A DNA stretch of 64,000 nucleotides, from NCBI GenBank assembly GCA_018816735.1, contig JAHIVH010000070.1, positions 62,001-126,000 of the forward strand, read 5' to 3'. The notes under the pieces are model-generated. The model saw only the letters and a program-made list of their open reading frames with translations. It was not told the origin of the DNA and made no database searches. Positions 43,571 to 53,428 of the stretch are shown here, one piece after another; the first letter of the stretch is position 1, and each line of letters starts with the position of its first letter. This DNA comes from Pseudomonadota bacterium (lineage in GTDB: Bacteria; Desulfobacterota; Desulfobacteria; Desulfobacterales; JAHIVH01). Both the position numbers and the translations under genes were made by a program.

Positions 43571-44782
43571 TCACTCATGCCTCAATGCTTCAATGGGGTC
43601 CAGCTGGGCGGCTTTTCTGGCAGGGAAATAGCCGAAAATAATGCCCACCGCACCTGAAAACAGGAAGGCGATGACCACAATGCCGATATTCAAAATAAAA
43701 GGGACGCCAAGAAATCCGGCAAGGCCATAGGCGGCTGACAAGCCCAGGATAATGCCGATCACACCTCCCAGGGAAGAGAGTACCACGGATTCTACCAGAA
43801 ACTGGGTCAGCACGTCTCTTTCAAGTGCGCCGATGGCGAGCCTTGTGCCGATTTCCCGAGTGCGCTCGGTGACTGATACGAGCATGATGTTCATGATGCC
43901 GATGCCGCCCACAAGAAGGCTCACGCCAGCCACGGCTCCTAAAAGCGCGGTCAACACTTTGGTCGTGCTCGTGAGTGTACTGATGATTTCTTTCATGTCC
44001 CTTACACGGAAATCATCTTCACGTCCGGGAAGGATTCGCCGACGGTCCCGCATCAGACGTTCGATGTCGCGCTGAATTTTTGCGGTATCGGCACCGTCTT
44101 TTGCGGAAACGAAAATCGTGGAAATTTCCGTATTCCCGGCAATTCTTCTCTGAAATGCCCTCAAGGGGATGATCACAAAATCATCCTGATCCATGCCAAA
44201 ACCGGTCTGGCCTTTTTCTTCCAGGACACCGATAATTCTGAAAGGAATTTTCTGGAGCCTGATCATTTCTCCCACAGGATTCTGATTATCGAAAAGCGTT
44301 TTTTTCACGGTGGAACCGAGAATGCAAACGGACTTGCCGGATTTGACCTCACTTGCGGTGAAGGCTCTTCCGGCTGAAAGCACCCAGTCCCTGGCAATTA
44401 AAAATTCGCTGGTGGTACCGGTTACCGTGGTCGACACATTCTCATTTCCGGCAATGACCTGTATCGAAGTTCCGGCCGTTGGTGCCACGGCCTTTAATCC
44501 GCTTATTTCCCTGGAAATGGCCTGGCTGTCAGCCAGTTCAAAAGGCGTGCCTGCATCACGGGCGCCGCCTGGCCGGTGCATGTCTCTTCCCGGCCTCACC
44601 TGTAGAAGATTGCTGCCCAGCTTTGAAATATCGGATGTTACCTGCTCTGTTGCGCCGCTTCCCAGGGTGACCATGGTAATAACGGCAGCAACGCCGATGA
44701 CAATTCCCAGCATGGTCAGGGAGGATCTCATCACATTTCTGCGGATTTCCCTTCCGGCCAGGAGAAACGTTTCCCAGAGCAT
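43571..44782 (-). CDS. MacB-type ABC transporter permease
   Basis: The 403-residue protein has an N-terminal helix (SSLTMLGIVIGVAAVI), a MacB_PCD periplasmic domain (about 45-255) and three C-terminal helices of the FtsX type ending FPARKAAQLDPIEALRHE. The ATPase is on a separate gene just upstream and overlaps its start by one base. Mechanotransmission-type transporters like this drive export from the periplasm through a TolC channel. A decayed copy of the same C-terminus lies at 40700. Confidence 0.93.
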   Translation of the reverse strand: MLWETFLLAGREIRRNVMRSSLTMLGIVIGVAAVITMVTLGSGATEQVTSDISKLGSNLLQVRPGRDMHRPGGARDAGTPFELADSQAISREISGLKAVAPTAGTSIQVIAGNENVSTTVTGTTSEFLIARDWVLSAGRAFTASEVKSGKSVCILGSTVKKTLFDNQNPVGEMIRLQKIPFRIIGVLEEKGQTGFGMDQDDFVIIPLRAFQRRIAGNTEISTIFVSAKDGADTAKIQRDIERLMRDRRRILPGREDDFRVRDMKEIISTLTSTTKVLTALLGAVAGVSLLVGGIGIMNIMLVSVTERTREIGTRLAIGALERDVLTQFLVESVVLSSLGGVIGIILGLSAAYGLAGFLGVPFILNIGIVVIAFLFSGAVGIIFGYFPARKAAQLDPIEALRHE

Positions 44783-45501
44783 CAGTGATGGTTTCCTTTC
44801 TTCTCTTCTGTTTCGATCATACCGTCTAAAAACTGAACGGTACTGCTGGCAAAACCTGCCATATGTGGATCATGGGTGACCATGAGAATAGTGATTCCCC
44901 TTTCCCTGTTAAATTGGGTAAGAAGATCCATGATCTCCCTGCTACGTGCGGAATCCAAATTTCCCGTGGGCTCATCTGCAAGAAGGATAGATGGTTGGGT
45001 CACAATCGCCCGTGCAATGGCGACCCGCTGCTGCTGGCCGCCGGAGAGTTCTCCTGGCGTATGTTTTTCCCATCCTTCGAGGCCCACCGATTTCAATGCG
45101 TCTTTGGCTCGCAGATGTCTCTCGCGAACGGGTATGCCCCGGTATATCAATGGCAGCTCCACATTTTCCAGAGCAGATGTCCGGTTCAGCAGATTGAATC
45201 CCTGAAAAATAAACCCCAGATAATACCGCCTGATCAGTGCGCGCTGATCCCTGGATAACTTCCCCACATCCACACCTTCAAAAAGATATTCACCGCTTGT
45301 GGGTGTATCAAGGCATCCCAGAATATTCATGCAGGTGGATTTGCCTGATCCGCTTGGCCCCATGACGGCGACGAAATCTCCGCTATCGATCGAAAGGTCG
45401 ATTCCCCTTAGGGCCTTCATGGCAGACTGCCCTTTGCCGTACTCTTTTACGACGCCCTTCATTTCAATCACGGGCGTTTTTAGCGTGTTTGTCTTTTCCA
45501 T
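44782..45501 (-). CDS. MacB/LolD-type ABC transporter ATPase
   Basis: The 239-residue protein has Walker A GPSGSGKST, the Q-loop, signature LSGGQQQRVAIARA, Walker B ILLADEPTGNLD and the H-loop VTHD. It powers the adjacent permease. The Walker and signature motifs are complete. It overlaps the permease gene by one base and follows the adaptor gene after seven bases. Confidence 0.95.
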   Translation of the reverse strand: MEKTNTLKTPVIEMKGVVKEYGKGQSAMKALRGIDLSIDSGDFVAVMGPSGSGKSTCMNILGCLDTPTSGEYLFEGVDVGKLSRDQRALIRRYYLGFIFQGFNLLNRTSALENVELPLIYRGIPVRERHLRAKDALKSVGLEGWEKHTPGELSGGQQQRVAIARAIVTQPSILLADEPTGNLDSARSREIMDLLTQFNRERGITILMVTHDPHMAGFASSTVQFLDGMIETEEKKGNHH

Positions 45502-45508
45502 GTTGCGG

Positions 45509-46804
45509 TTATTTTGAAATCGTTTTTGTATCGGTCACGACAGCCATACCCGGTTTGACATCACCTTCCAGCACTTCGGTCATGCGGCCGTCTGTCTCGC
45601 CAATTTTGATAAATACCGGCACCAGTGCCTCATTTTTCAGAATCCATATGCGGGTTTTTGCTTTTTCCTTGTCCTTCGATTTTGTGTGGTCCTGGCCTCT
45701 TCTTGACAGCCGGGGCATCAATGCACGGAACAATCCGCCCTGCATACCAGCCGTATCATTTCCATCATCCGGACTGAAACGAAGTGCCGCATTTGGCACA
45801 AGAATGGCGTCTTTGGCCTCTTTTACGACAATGTCTGCGGTTGCCGTCATGCCGGGCCTGAGAAAAAGTTCTGAATTATCCACTGTCAGAATCGTTTCGT
45901 ACGTCACGACGCCTCCCACGGTTTGGGCCGCATATCGCACCTGGGAGATATGCGCCGGGAAATTCTTTCCCGCATAGGCATCGACCGTGAAAACCGCATG
46001 CTGGCCTTCTTTTACGGTACCCACATCTGCTTCATCCACATCCACATGAAGCTCCATATTTTTTAAATCTTCGGCCAGGGTAAACAGGACAGGTGCCTGA
46101 AGGGACGCCGCTACAGTCTGGCCTATTTCAAGAGCTCTCGACAGCACGATACCATCTATGGGTGAATAGATATCTGTTTTTTTCAGATCGGTTTCTGTCA
46201 ACCTGAGGCTGGCCTTAGCCTCGATAATCTGGGCGTTCGCCATGGCGAGCTGGGCTTTTGCGCGTGCCAGATTGGCTTCGGCGGTTTCAATGTCATTTTC
46301 GCTCATGGCCCTGTTATCAGACAGTTTCCGAAGCTGCTTCAGCCGGTTCAGGGACATGGTATTTTCCTCAACCGTCACTTCCGCTTCATCGAGCTTTGCT
46401 TCTGCGGTGGCAAGGGCTGCTTTTGCCTGCATCACTTTAGCGTCAAGAGCCGTGCTGTCCAGTTTGGCCAGAATCTGACCGGACTTGACCTTATCGTTGT
46501 AATCGACAAGAACGGCCCTGACCGTCCCGGAAAGTTCACTGCTGATATCCACCTGATTGGTCGGTTTCAGGGTGCCGGAAGCGGTTACCGTGATCGTCAG
46601 ATCGCCCTTTTCAACTTCCTGGGTGACATAGTCGATTTTTTCCGATCCCTTTCTCCCCAGCCCATAGATACCCCCCAAAACGACCATTAAAAGAATCACG
46701 GAAATGACGATCCATCTGACCCTATGCTTTTTCTTGTTTTCTTCTCTATTCGCACCGATCATGCTCTTAATGTCTTCTGCCTGATCTATTTGTTTCATGG
46801 ACAT
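45509..46804 (-). CDS. MacA-like periplasmic adaptor (HlyD/RND family)
   Basis: The 431-residue protein has a cytoplasmic N-terminus, one membrane helix (IVISVILLMVVLGGIYGL), a lipoyl-like half-motif, a long coiled coil (about residues 110-200, rich in Ala/Glu/Lys) and beta-barrel domains. It bridges the inner-membrane transporter and the TolC-like channel. It lies between the channel and ATPase genes with gaps of 7-15 bases. Confidence 0.94.
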   Translation of the reverse strand: MSMKQIDQAEDIKSMIGANREENKKKHRVRWIVISVILLMVVLGGIYGLGRKGSEKIDYVTQEVEKGDLTITVTASGTLKPTNQVDISSELSGTVRAVLVDYNDKVKSGQILAKLDSTALDAKVMQAKAALATAEAKLDEAEVTVEENTMSLNRLKQLRKLSDNRAMSENDIETAEANLARAKAQLAMANAQIIEAKASLRLTETDLKKTDIYSPIDGIVLSRALEIGQTVAASLQAPVLFTLAEDLKNMELHVDVDEADVGTVKEGQHAVFTVDAYAGKNFPAHISQVRYAAQTVGGVVTYETILTVDNSELFLRPGMTATADIVVKEAKDAILVPNAALRFSPDDGNDTAGMQGGLFRALMPRLSRRGQDHTKSKDKEKAKTRIWILKNEALVPVFIKIGETDGRMTEVLEGDVKPGMAVVTDTKTISK

Positions 46805-46819
46805 GACAGATTCCTTCTT

Positions 46820-48259
46820 TTATTGGTGTGCGTCACTCTGGTTCATATTCTCCATGAATACCGAACCTCCCCCCATGGCCTTGTAGAGACGGACGAGATT
46901 TGCGGCCACGTCCCCTCTGCTCTCCACCATCTGGTCCTGAAAAGTCAGAAGGGATCGCTGGGAATCGAGTACCACACTGAAATCAATCAACCCGCTCTCA
47001 TATTTTTTTTGAGACAGCTTGGCCGCCTGCCTGGCGGCAGAAGTGGCTTTGGTGAGAATCAGAAAACGCTCGTTTTCTTTTTCATAAGCTTTGACGGCAT
47101 TTTCCACTTCCTCTATGGCATTTAACACAGCTGTTTCGTATTGCACAAGCGCCTGTTCCTGTACAGCCGTCTGCACGGCGATATTTTTCCTTATGGCACC
47201 TGCATTGAAAATAGGTATGGAGATATGCGGGCCATAACTGTAGTTCCTGTTATCCAGATCAAAAAGATTTCCAAAGGTAAGGGACGACAGGCCCAAAGAA
47301 CCGCTCAAGGTCAGTTTCGGGTAACGGTCTGCCGTTGCTTCACCCACGGCTGCTGTTCGAGCTGCCAGATTTCTCTCCGCCACTCTGATATCCGGCCTCG
47401 CTCTCACCGTATCTGAAGGGATACCTATGGCGATGGATTCAGGCAAAATCGGGATCGGCGACGTTGTGGCCAGTTTTTCATGAAGTGAGCCAGGATAATT
47501 ACCGGTGAGAACGGCCATGCGGTTTAACGATGCCTCGAGGGAAACGTTTAACGCAGGAATTCTGGCACGGGTGCCTTCAAGGTTGTAACTGGCCTGATAC
47601 ACGGAAAGTTCGTCGGAAAGGCCTGCCTGATACCGGGCCTGATTCAACTCCCAGGTTTCCTCCTGGATCGCCAGATTTTCCATGGCCACAGCCAGCCGCT
47701 CCTGACCCACGCGCACATCAATATAATTGAGCGCCACTTCGGCCGCAATCGAGATGCGGGCGTCATTCAAATTTTCTTCAGATGCGTCCAGGTTGGCTGT
47801 CAGTTTTTCAACGGTCTTGCGATTTCCGCCGAAAAGGTCGATTTCCCAGCCTGCGTCCAGACCGGCTCTGAACAACTTGTTCTCATTCCCGCCACCGGTT
47901 TCGCCATAACTCCTGCTTACAGTGGAGCCATAGGATGCATCGAGTGTGGGATGCAGATTCGCCTGGCCAATCCCCCGCTGGGCCCTGGCTTCCTGAAGCT
48001 TGAAAACCGCTTCCTTTACACTCAAGTTATCATTACAGGCCTTTTGAATCAACCCGGTCAGCAGCGGATCATCAAAAAGCATCCACCAGTCCGTCCGTTC
48101 CACCTTTTTTTCACCTGCACCCGTTTTGTCCGAAGGAAGGCTGTTATGCCATGAAGCAGGCAAATCCGGAGACGGGGGTTGATAGTTGGGGCCCACGGGA
48201 TGACAACCGGAACAGAATATCAATACGATAACAAATACTCCTGGGATGCGCATTATCAT
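46820..48259 (-). CDS. TolC-like outer-membrane efflux lipoprotein (NodT family)
   Basis: The 479-residue protein has a lipoprotein signal (IFCSGC lipobox) followed by PVGPNYQPP, the usual start of NodT/OprM channels, and two outer-membrane efflux repeats. It forms the exit channel of the tripartite pump whose adaptor, ATPase and permease follow. It is first in the operon. The substrate of the pump is unknown. Confidence 0.94.
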   Translation of the reverse strand: MIMRIPGVFVIVLIFCSGCHPVGPNYQPPSPDLPASWHNSLPSDKTGAGEKKVERTDWWMLFDDPLLTGLIQKACNDNLSVKEAVFKLQEARAQRGIGQANLHPTLDASYGSTVSRSYGETGGGNENKLFRAGLDAGWEIDLFGGNRKTVEKLTANLDASEENLNDARISIAAEVALNYIDVRVGQERLAVAMENLAIQEETWELNQARYQAGLSDELSVYQASYNLEGTRARIPALNVSLEASLNRMAVLTGNYPGSLHEKLATTSPIPILPESIAIGIPSDTVRARPDIRVAERNLAARTAAVGEATADRYPKLTLSGSLGLSSLTFGNLFDLDNRNYSYGPHISIPIFNAGAIRKNIAVQTAVQEQALVQYETAVLNAIEEVENAVKAYEKENERFLILTKATSAARQAAKLSQKKYESGLIDFSVVLDSQRSLLTFQDQMVESRGDVAANLVRLYKAMGGGSVFMENMNQSDAHQ

Positions 48260-48337
48260 GTTTTTCTGTCTTTATTTCCTTTTGATGCCCTATCAGTTTC
48301 TGTCAGTCGCTATATGCTTGCAAAAACGGTTCCTTTT

Positions 48338-49684
48338 TCAAACGTCCACCAGAAGAATCCTTAAATCCATCACATTTGTATGTGTGGGGCCTGTGATGAA
48401 AAGATCATCCAGCTTTTTAAAGAATTCATAGGAATCACTGTTTCTTAAATACGCTTCCGGGTCAAGACAAAGCGATCGGGAACGAGAAAATGTATGTGAA
48501 TCGACTATTGCTCCAGCTGCATCGGTTGGGCCGTCTGTCCCGTCCGTGCCTGTGGAGAGGATAACCACCTGGCCCAAATCGTGGATATTTTTTACACAGG
48601 CAAGGGCGAATTCCTGATTTCTGCCACCTTTGCCCTTACCGGTAACCGTGACCGTTGTCTCCCCTCCGGAAAGAATGCATGCCGGGACATTGATGGGATG
48701 ACCGGTTTTCATGATTTCTCTTACGATAGCCGTGTGCACGGCTGCCACATGCCGGTTTTCCCCTTCGATCATGGAGGACAGAATCACCGTATTGTATGTC
48801 AGCCGTTCAGCTTCTTTTTGGGCTGAAAGGATGGCGGTCATGTTGTTTCCGATAACCCAGTGCCAGGATGTTTTGAATGCCTCATGATTGCTCGCAGGCG
48901 TCTCATTTACCAAACCATTCAATCCGTTCTCAAGGTGCGTCTTTACACGCGAAGGCAACCGGTTTCCGAGATTGTATTTGCCCATCACATCAAGGCAATC
49001 TTTAAATGTGCTTTTATCTGGAACCGTGGGGCCGGATGCGATGATGCCCGGATCATCGCCGACCACATCTGACATCATCAGGGTGACAAGTGTGGCCGGA
49101 TAAACCAGGGACGCAAGCTGACCGCCCTTTACCGCGGATAGGTGCTTCCGAATGGTATTGATTTCCTGGATGGTGGCTCCGCACTCAATGAGAATGCGGG
49201 AAATCTCCTGCTTGTCCTCTAACGTAATGCCTGCCGCAGGATGAACCAGAAGCGAAGATCCGCCTCCTGAAACCAGACAGATGACCAGATCGTTCTTTCC
49301 CGCCTGTCTTGCCAGCTCCAAAATATCTGTTGTGCCTGACACCCCTTTTTCATCGGGTATGGGATGACCGGCTTCAATGATTCGGGTTCTGTTCATATGA
49401 ATACCATGCCCATATTTTACGATGATGATGCCTGCTGTCAGATGCTCTTTTAAGAGGTCTTCCATGGCCGATGCCATGGGGGCGGTGGCTTTTCCAAAAC
49501 CGATCATATAAATTCGATTAAAACGGGAAAGATTGAACGATTTGCCGCAGATGACCAGACGCCCAGCCTCTGTCCGGCAGGCATTTTTGACCGTGGAAAA
49601 AGGCTCCACCGCTTCTATGCCTTTTGCAAATATGGCAATGGCATCCGTTCGCATTTTTTGAAGCTTTTTGTCTTCTGTCTTCAT
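48338..49684 (-). CDS. Glycerate 2-kinase (DUF4147/MOFRL family)
   Basis: The 448-residue protein has an N-terminal DUF4147 domain (IYMIGFGKATAPMA, then VSGGGSSLLVHP) and a C-terminal MOFRL domain (LSGGETTVTVTGKGKGGRNQEFAL, then STGTDGTDGPTDAAGA). Proteins of this family phosphorylate glycerate to 2-phosphoglycerate; older annotations call them hydroxypyruvate reductase. The nearest genes, hypA and the efflux operon, give no pathway hint. Confidence 0.9.
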   Translation of the reverse strand: MKTEDKKLQKMRTDAIAIFAKGIEAVEPFSTVKNACRTEAGRLVICGKSFNLSRFNRIYMIGFGKATAPMASAMEDLLKEHLTAGIIIVKYGHGIHMNRTRIIEAGHPIPDEKGVSGTTDILELARQAGKNDLVICLVSGGGSSLLVHPAAGITLEDKQEISRILIECGATIQEINTIRKHLSAVKGGQLASLVYPATLVTLMMSDVVGDDPGIIASGPTVPDKSTFKDCLDVMGKYNLGNRLPSRVKTHLENGLNGLVNETPASNHEAFKTSWHWVIGNNMTAILSAQKEAERLTYNTVILSSMIEGENRHVAAVHTAIVREIMKTGHPINVPACILSGGETTVTVTGKGKGGRNQEFALACVKNIHDLGQVVILSTGTDGTDGPTDAAGAIVDSHTFSRSRSLCLDPEAYLRNSDSYEFFKKLDDLFITGPTHTNVMDLRILLVDV

Positions 49685-49699
49685 GGAAAAAAACAGTTT

Positions 49700-50053
49700 T
49701 TATGAAGTTTCCTTCAGCTCAATGGAAACAATATCAAGCTCTCTTCCGGAAAGGATATCAATGGCCCCTGACTGGCATTCGGTGCAGGTAAACGATGCGC
49801 CTGTGATTGTCCAGTTGTGTCCGCATTCCTTGCACCGGGCTTCCACAGGAACTTCTTCGATATGCAACGTGGCACCCTCAAGGGGCGTGTCCTTTGACGC
49901 AATTTCAAAACAAAACGTCAGGCTTTTGGGCACAATTGCGGACAACTTACCAATACGAAGGTTTACCTTTTCAACAGGTGTGCCAGTAATATCCTTTGGA
50001 ATGGCGGACACGGCGATGTCTATGATCTGAAGAGCGATTCCCATTTCATGCAT
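49700..50053 (-). CDS. hypA: Hydrogenase nickel chaperone HypA
   Basis: The open frame runs further upstream, but the family start MHEMGIAL lies at ATG 50053, with AAAGGGA seven bases before it. The 117-residue protein has His2 (nickel ligand) and zinc-binding Cys74, Cys77, Cys90 and Cys93. HypA delivers nickel to the large subunit of [NiFe] hydrogenase. No other hyp or hydrogenase genes are in the window, so it is a stand-alone copy. Confidence 0.93.
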   Translation of the reverse strand: MHEMGIALQIIDIAVSAIPKDITGTPVEKVNLRIGKLSAIVPKSLTFCFEIASKDTPLEGATLHIEEVPVEARCKECGHNWTITGASFTCTECQSGAIDILSGRELDIVSIELKETS

Positions 50054-50292
50054 TTTAAAAGTCCCTTTTGTTATGAATCCTTTGCTGAGCCCAAACGCTA
50101 TGATGATTTCTCTAAAAATGCAACATCTAATGACTGTGGCGTGAAAGTCGGCATACCGCTGAATGTCGATAAAACAGACGTCCTTGAACGCGAAAAAATG
50201 TTCGTGTACCATACTGAAAACCTAAATATTACCGCGATAGAAGTAAATTATTCTTTTTATCAGTAACCGCCGCTTTTTTAGCAACATAATAA

Positions 50293-50868
50293 TTTGCTGT
50301 TAATTCGTTCATATATTTCATGAAGCGGGTCGACCGAATTGACAGAAAGACGAAAATGCACGTAGAGGATTTTGAACAGCTATCAAACCTTTCAGGAGTA
50401 GCGCGAAATAATCTCTCAATGGAAAGCATGGCAAAGGTAATTGAAGCGTGCTGCACCTTTCCTGCCATAGAAAAAATGAAACTGTTCCAACGGACCATTT
50501 TCAATTTTTTCATAGGCAATCAGAATATGCACCTGAAGCAGTTCTCCATCATCACACAAAATGACAAAATCGAACTTACGCCTGCCTATGGTTTGCTGAA
50601 CACGACGATTGCATTCGACAAGCCAGATGATGAGATTTCCCTGCCAATAATGGGAAAGAAAAAAGATTTAAACCGGCAGATCATGATCGATTATTTTGCA
50701 AAAGAAGTGATGGGGCTGACAGACCGGACGATTCAATCGGTATTGGCTCAGATTCAGTCATCCATACCTGTTTGCAAGGAACTGATCTACGGCAGTTTTT
50801 TAAGCAATAAAATGAAGGTGAAATATTCGAAACTTCTGAATGCACGTTTGCAGGTAATTTTCCCATGA
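50293..50868 (+). pseudogene. C-terminal relic of a HipA-type kinase toxin
   Basis: The open frame after a stop at 50290 (first ATG 50320) matches the HipA C-terminal half: SFIYFMKRVDRI, KMHVEDFEQLS, FNFFIGNQNMHLKQFS and LTPAYGLLNT. The N-terminal half and any HipB are missing. Two key Asp residues are changed: the usual GNxDxHxKNF reads GNQNMHLKQF, and YDLL reads YGLL. Kinase activity is therefore unlikely. A short open frame just upstream (50054-50266) matches nothing I know. Confidence 0.75.
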
Positions 50869-50960
50869 AAAAATGACACCTGAAAAAAGGGAGCATTCCC
50901 TTTCCCCTGCTTGAGGGAAAAGGGAATGTATATAGAAACTTCTAAAAGGAGAGAGCTTTA

Positions 50961-53003
50961 TTATCCGATCACGAGAAGAACGGCGTCTTTCGGAACAGAA
51001 TCACCACTTGAGTAATTAATAGCCTTGATTGTACCTTTTACAGGTGCGGCAAGGGCATTTTCCATTTTCATGGCTTCCAGGATGACCACTGTCTCACCGA
51101 CGTCAACCGAATCGCCGACTTTCTTCGGGTAGCTGACGATCATTCCGGGCATAGGCGCTTTGATCTCTTCTCCGGAAGTATCCGCGGCCGGAGCCTTTGC
51201 GGGAGCCGCTTTTTTCTTCACGACAGGCGCAGATGGTGCTGCAGGCGCTGAAGGTGCTCCGGGTGCTGCAACCGGAGCGGACGGAGGCGCAGGCGCGGCG
51301 GCGGCAGGCACCATAGCGACTTGCTGCTGAAGGGGCTGAGCATAACGGATAACCGGCGGTCCGCCCACTTCATCCACGTCCACCTTATAGCATTCATCTT
51401 CGACAAAGACGTTGAATGTTCTTTTGTTCTCGGTTTTTTCGGGCATTTTTTCAAGTTTTGATTTTTCAACCACCAAGCCCTTTTTGGCTTTTTCAATCAA
51501 CGCCAGTTCCGCCTTGGCCTGTTCAAGAGATTTGGGCAGCACATCCTTGGGCGGTTCTTCCTTGCCGTACTTCCATTTCAAGAATTTTCGGCCGGTAACC
51601 GGATACAGGGCATAAAGCACCACATCATCTTCATCCACGGCCAGATCCTTGATCTCCTCTCTTGCCTTGTCGAGCTCGGGCTCAATGACTTCAGCCGGTC
51701 TGCAGGTAATGGGCGTTTCACCCCTTGAGTAGCCTTTGAGCGCTTTCTTCTGAACGTCTGGATTGATGGGGACAGCTGTTTTTCCATAAAGCCCATAGCA
51801 AAGATCTTTCACCTGTGCGGTGATCATGGAATAACGCTCACCATCCTTGTCAAACAGCACGTTATTCACTGTTTGTGTGCCCACGATCTGGCTGGTTGGC
51901 GTAACAAGGGGAATCTGGCCCAGATCCTTTCTGACTCGTGGCAGTTCCTTATAAACTTCATCGATTTTATCCAGGGCATCCATGTCTTTTAGCTGGTTGA
52001 TCAGGTTGGATAGCATGCCGCCCGGGGTCTGATGGAGAAGTACGTTGATATCGATAATGGAGACCTTGTTGTCTGCAAGAAGATGCCTGTATTTGGGCAT
52101 AATTTCGTTTTCAAGCACTTCATTGATTTCCGCCAGTTTTTTAATATCAAACCCGGTGTCTCTGTTGGTGCCGATGAGGGCCATGACCAGCGGTTCCACA
52201 GCCGGATGGGAGGTTCTGTATGCGTAGGGAGACATACAGGTATCGATAATATCCACACCCGCTTCAATGGCTTTTAAATGACTCATGGGCGCCAGTCCGG
52301 ATGTAAAGTGACTGTGCAGATGGATGGGGACACTTACAGCTTCTTTGAGCGCTTTGATGAGATTGTAAGCGTCATAAGGTGCGATCAGACCGGCCATATC
52401 TTTGATACAAATGGTGTCTGCGCCCATTTTTTCAAGTTCTTTTGCCTTTTTCACATAATACTCGAGGTTATACACGTCTCCACCGAGCCGGGGTTCTGTC
52501 AGGGTATAACAGATACATCCCTGGAAGTGCTTTCCGCATTCCTTGATGATAGGCACGACCGTTTCAAAATTTCTGTAGTCGTTCAATGCGTCAAACGTTC
52601 TGAAGATATCCATGCCGTTTTCAACGGAACGATACATAAATGCCTTTGCAAGGTCATCTGCGTAGTTCCTGTATCCCACAAGATTCTGAGCCCTTAACAA
52701 CATGGAGAAAGGGGTTTTCTTGAAATACCGTTTAAGGGTCCTGATTCTCTCCCAGGGATCTTCGTTTAAAAACCGGTGGGTGGAATCAAAGGTTGCGCCG
52801 CCCCATGTTTCTGTTGCCCAGAAACCGATTGCATCCATCTGTTCGGCCACAGGGATCATGTCTTCAGTACGCCCCCTCGTTGCAAATAGCGACTGATGAC
52901 CGTCACGCAAAGTTAAATCCATTATTTTGACCGGATTTTCCGCTTTTGGCCTGTCTGGACGATAGTCCATTTTGGTCATTTTGACTTGATCGTGATCACT
53001 CAT
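50961..53003 (-). CDS. Biotin-dependent carboxyltransferase, PycB/OadA type
   Basis: The 680-residue protein has an N-terminal carboxyltransferase TIM barrel (DLTLRDGHQSLFATR metal-site start; HLHSHFTSG), a PYC_OADA conserved domain, an Ala/Pro-rich linker (about 570-610) and a C-terminal biotinyl domain with EAMKMEN. It fits the alpha subunit of oxaloacetate decarboxylase, subunit B of pyruvate carboxylase, or the 5S subunit of transcarboxylase. The methylmalonyl-CoA carboxyltransferase gene upstream favours a transcarboxylase-like or Na+-decarboxylase system; OadB/OadG lie at 15-17 kb. Confidence 0.92.
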   Translation of the reverse strand: MSDHDQVKMTKMDYRPDRPKAENPVKIMDLTLRDGHQSLFATRGRTEDMIPVAEQMDAIGFWATETWGGATFDSTHRFLNEDPWERIRTLKRYFKKTPFSMLLRAQNLVGYRNYADDLAKAFMYRSVENGMDIFRTFDALNDYRNFETVVPIIKECGKHFQGCICYTLTEPRLGGDVYNLEYYVKKAKELEKMGADTICIKDMAGLIAPYDAYNLIKALKEAVSVPIHLHSHFTSGLAPMSHLKAIEAGVDIIDTCMSPYAYRTSHPAVEPLVMALIGTNRDTGFDIKKLAEINEVLENEIMPKYRHLLADNKVSIIDINVLLHQTPGGMLSNLINQLKDMDALDKIDEVYKELPRVRKDLGQIPLVTPTSQIVGTQTVNNVLFDKDGERYSMITAQVKDLCYGLYGKTAVPINPDVQKKALKGYSRGETPITCRPAEVIEPELDKAREEIKDLAVDEDDVVLYALYPVTGRKFLKWKYGKEEPPKDVLPKSLEQAKAELALIEKAKKGLVVEKSKLEKMPEKTENKRTFNVFVEDECYKVDVDEVGGPPVIRYAQPLQQQVAMVPAAAAPAPPSAPVAAPGAPSAPAAPSAPVVKKKAAPAKAPAADTSGEEIKAPMPGMIVSYPKKVGDSVDVGETVVILEAMKMENALAAPVKGTIKAINYSSGDSVPKDAVLLVIG

Positions 53004-53182
53004 CTTAAGGTTCTCCTTCTGGTCAGTAATTTTTTGCCTTTTTCCATATGGGTCTGTCTTTTTCAGCAGAAAAGGCGTCTAAATCTTTATCTTGAACCTG
53101 CTATCAACCGTTTGTCGGCTTTTTGTCCTGAAACGTTTTAACAGGCTCTGCCGTTAATGATTAACTCTTTCTTAAATCCCTA

Positions 53183-53395
53183 TTACCGTAGTCTGGAACC
53201 ATGAAACGTTCTTAACTGCATCAGATTACGCAACTGCATCTGAGCCTGCCGACCACTCGCACCCCAAACACCGGTGTGTGTATATGTGACAGGGGGCGCT
53301 TCTATCACGCCAATACCTGCAGCCATTTCCTCCTCGGTTTTAATATATGCGGTGACTGCGGCCAGGACAGCCGCCATTTTTTTTTTGTTTTCCAT
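53183..53395 (-). CDS. Small conserved-type protein in carboxylase operon
   Basis: I choose ATG 53395, with GGGAG seven bases upstream. The 70-residue protein has a Lys/Ala-rich N-terminal helix, then GVWGASGRQAQMQLRNL and a basic C-terminus. Small proteins with a W-GR-x-Q-M-R pattern occur in carboxylase operons and may be assembly or epsilon-like subunits. I know of no assigned function. It lies between the carboxyltransferase genes on the same strand. Confidence 0.6.
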   Translation of the reverse strand: MENKKKMAAVLAAVTAYIKTEEEMAAGIGVIEAPPVTYTHTGVWGASGRQAQMQLRNLMQLRTFHGSRLR

Positions 53396-53428
53396 TATCA
53401 TACTCCCATCGCGAATCCATCTGCCGGA

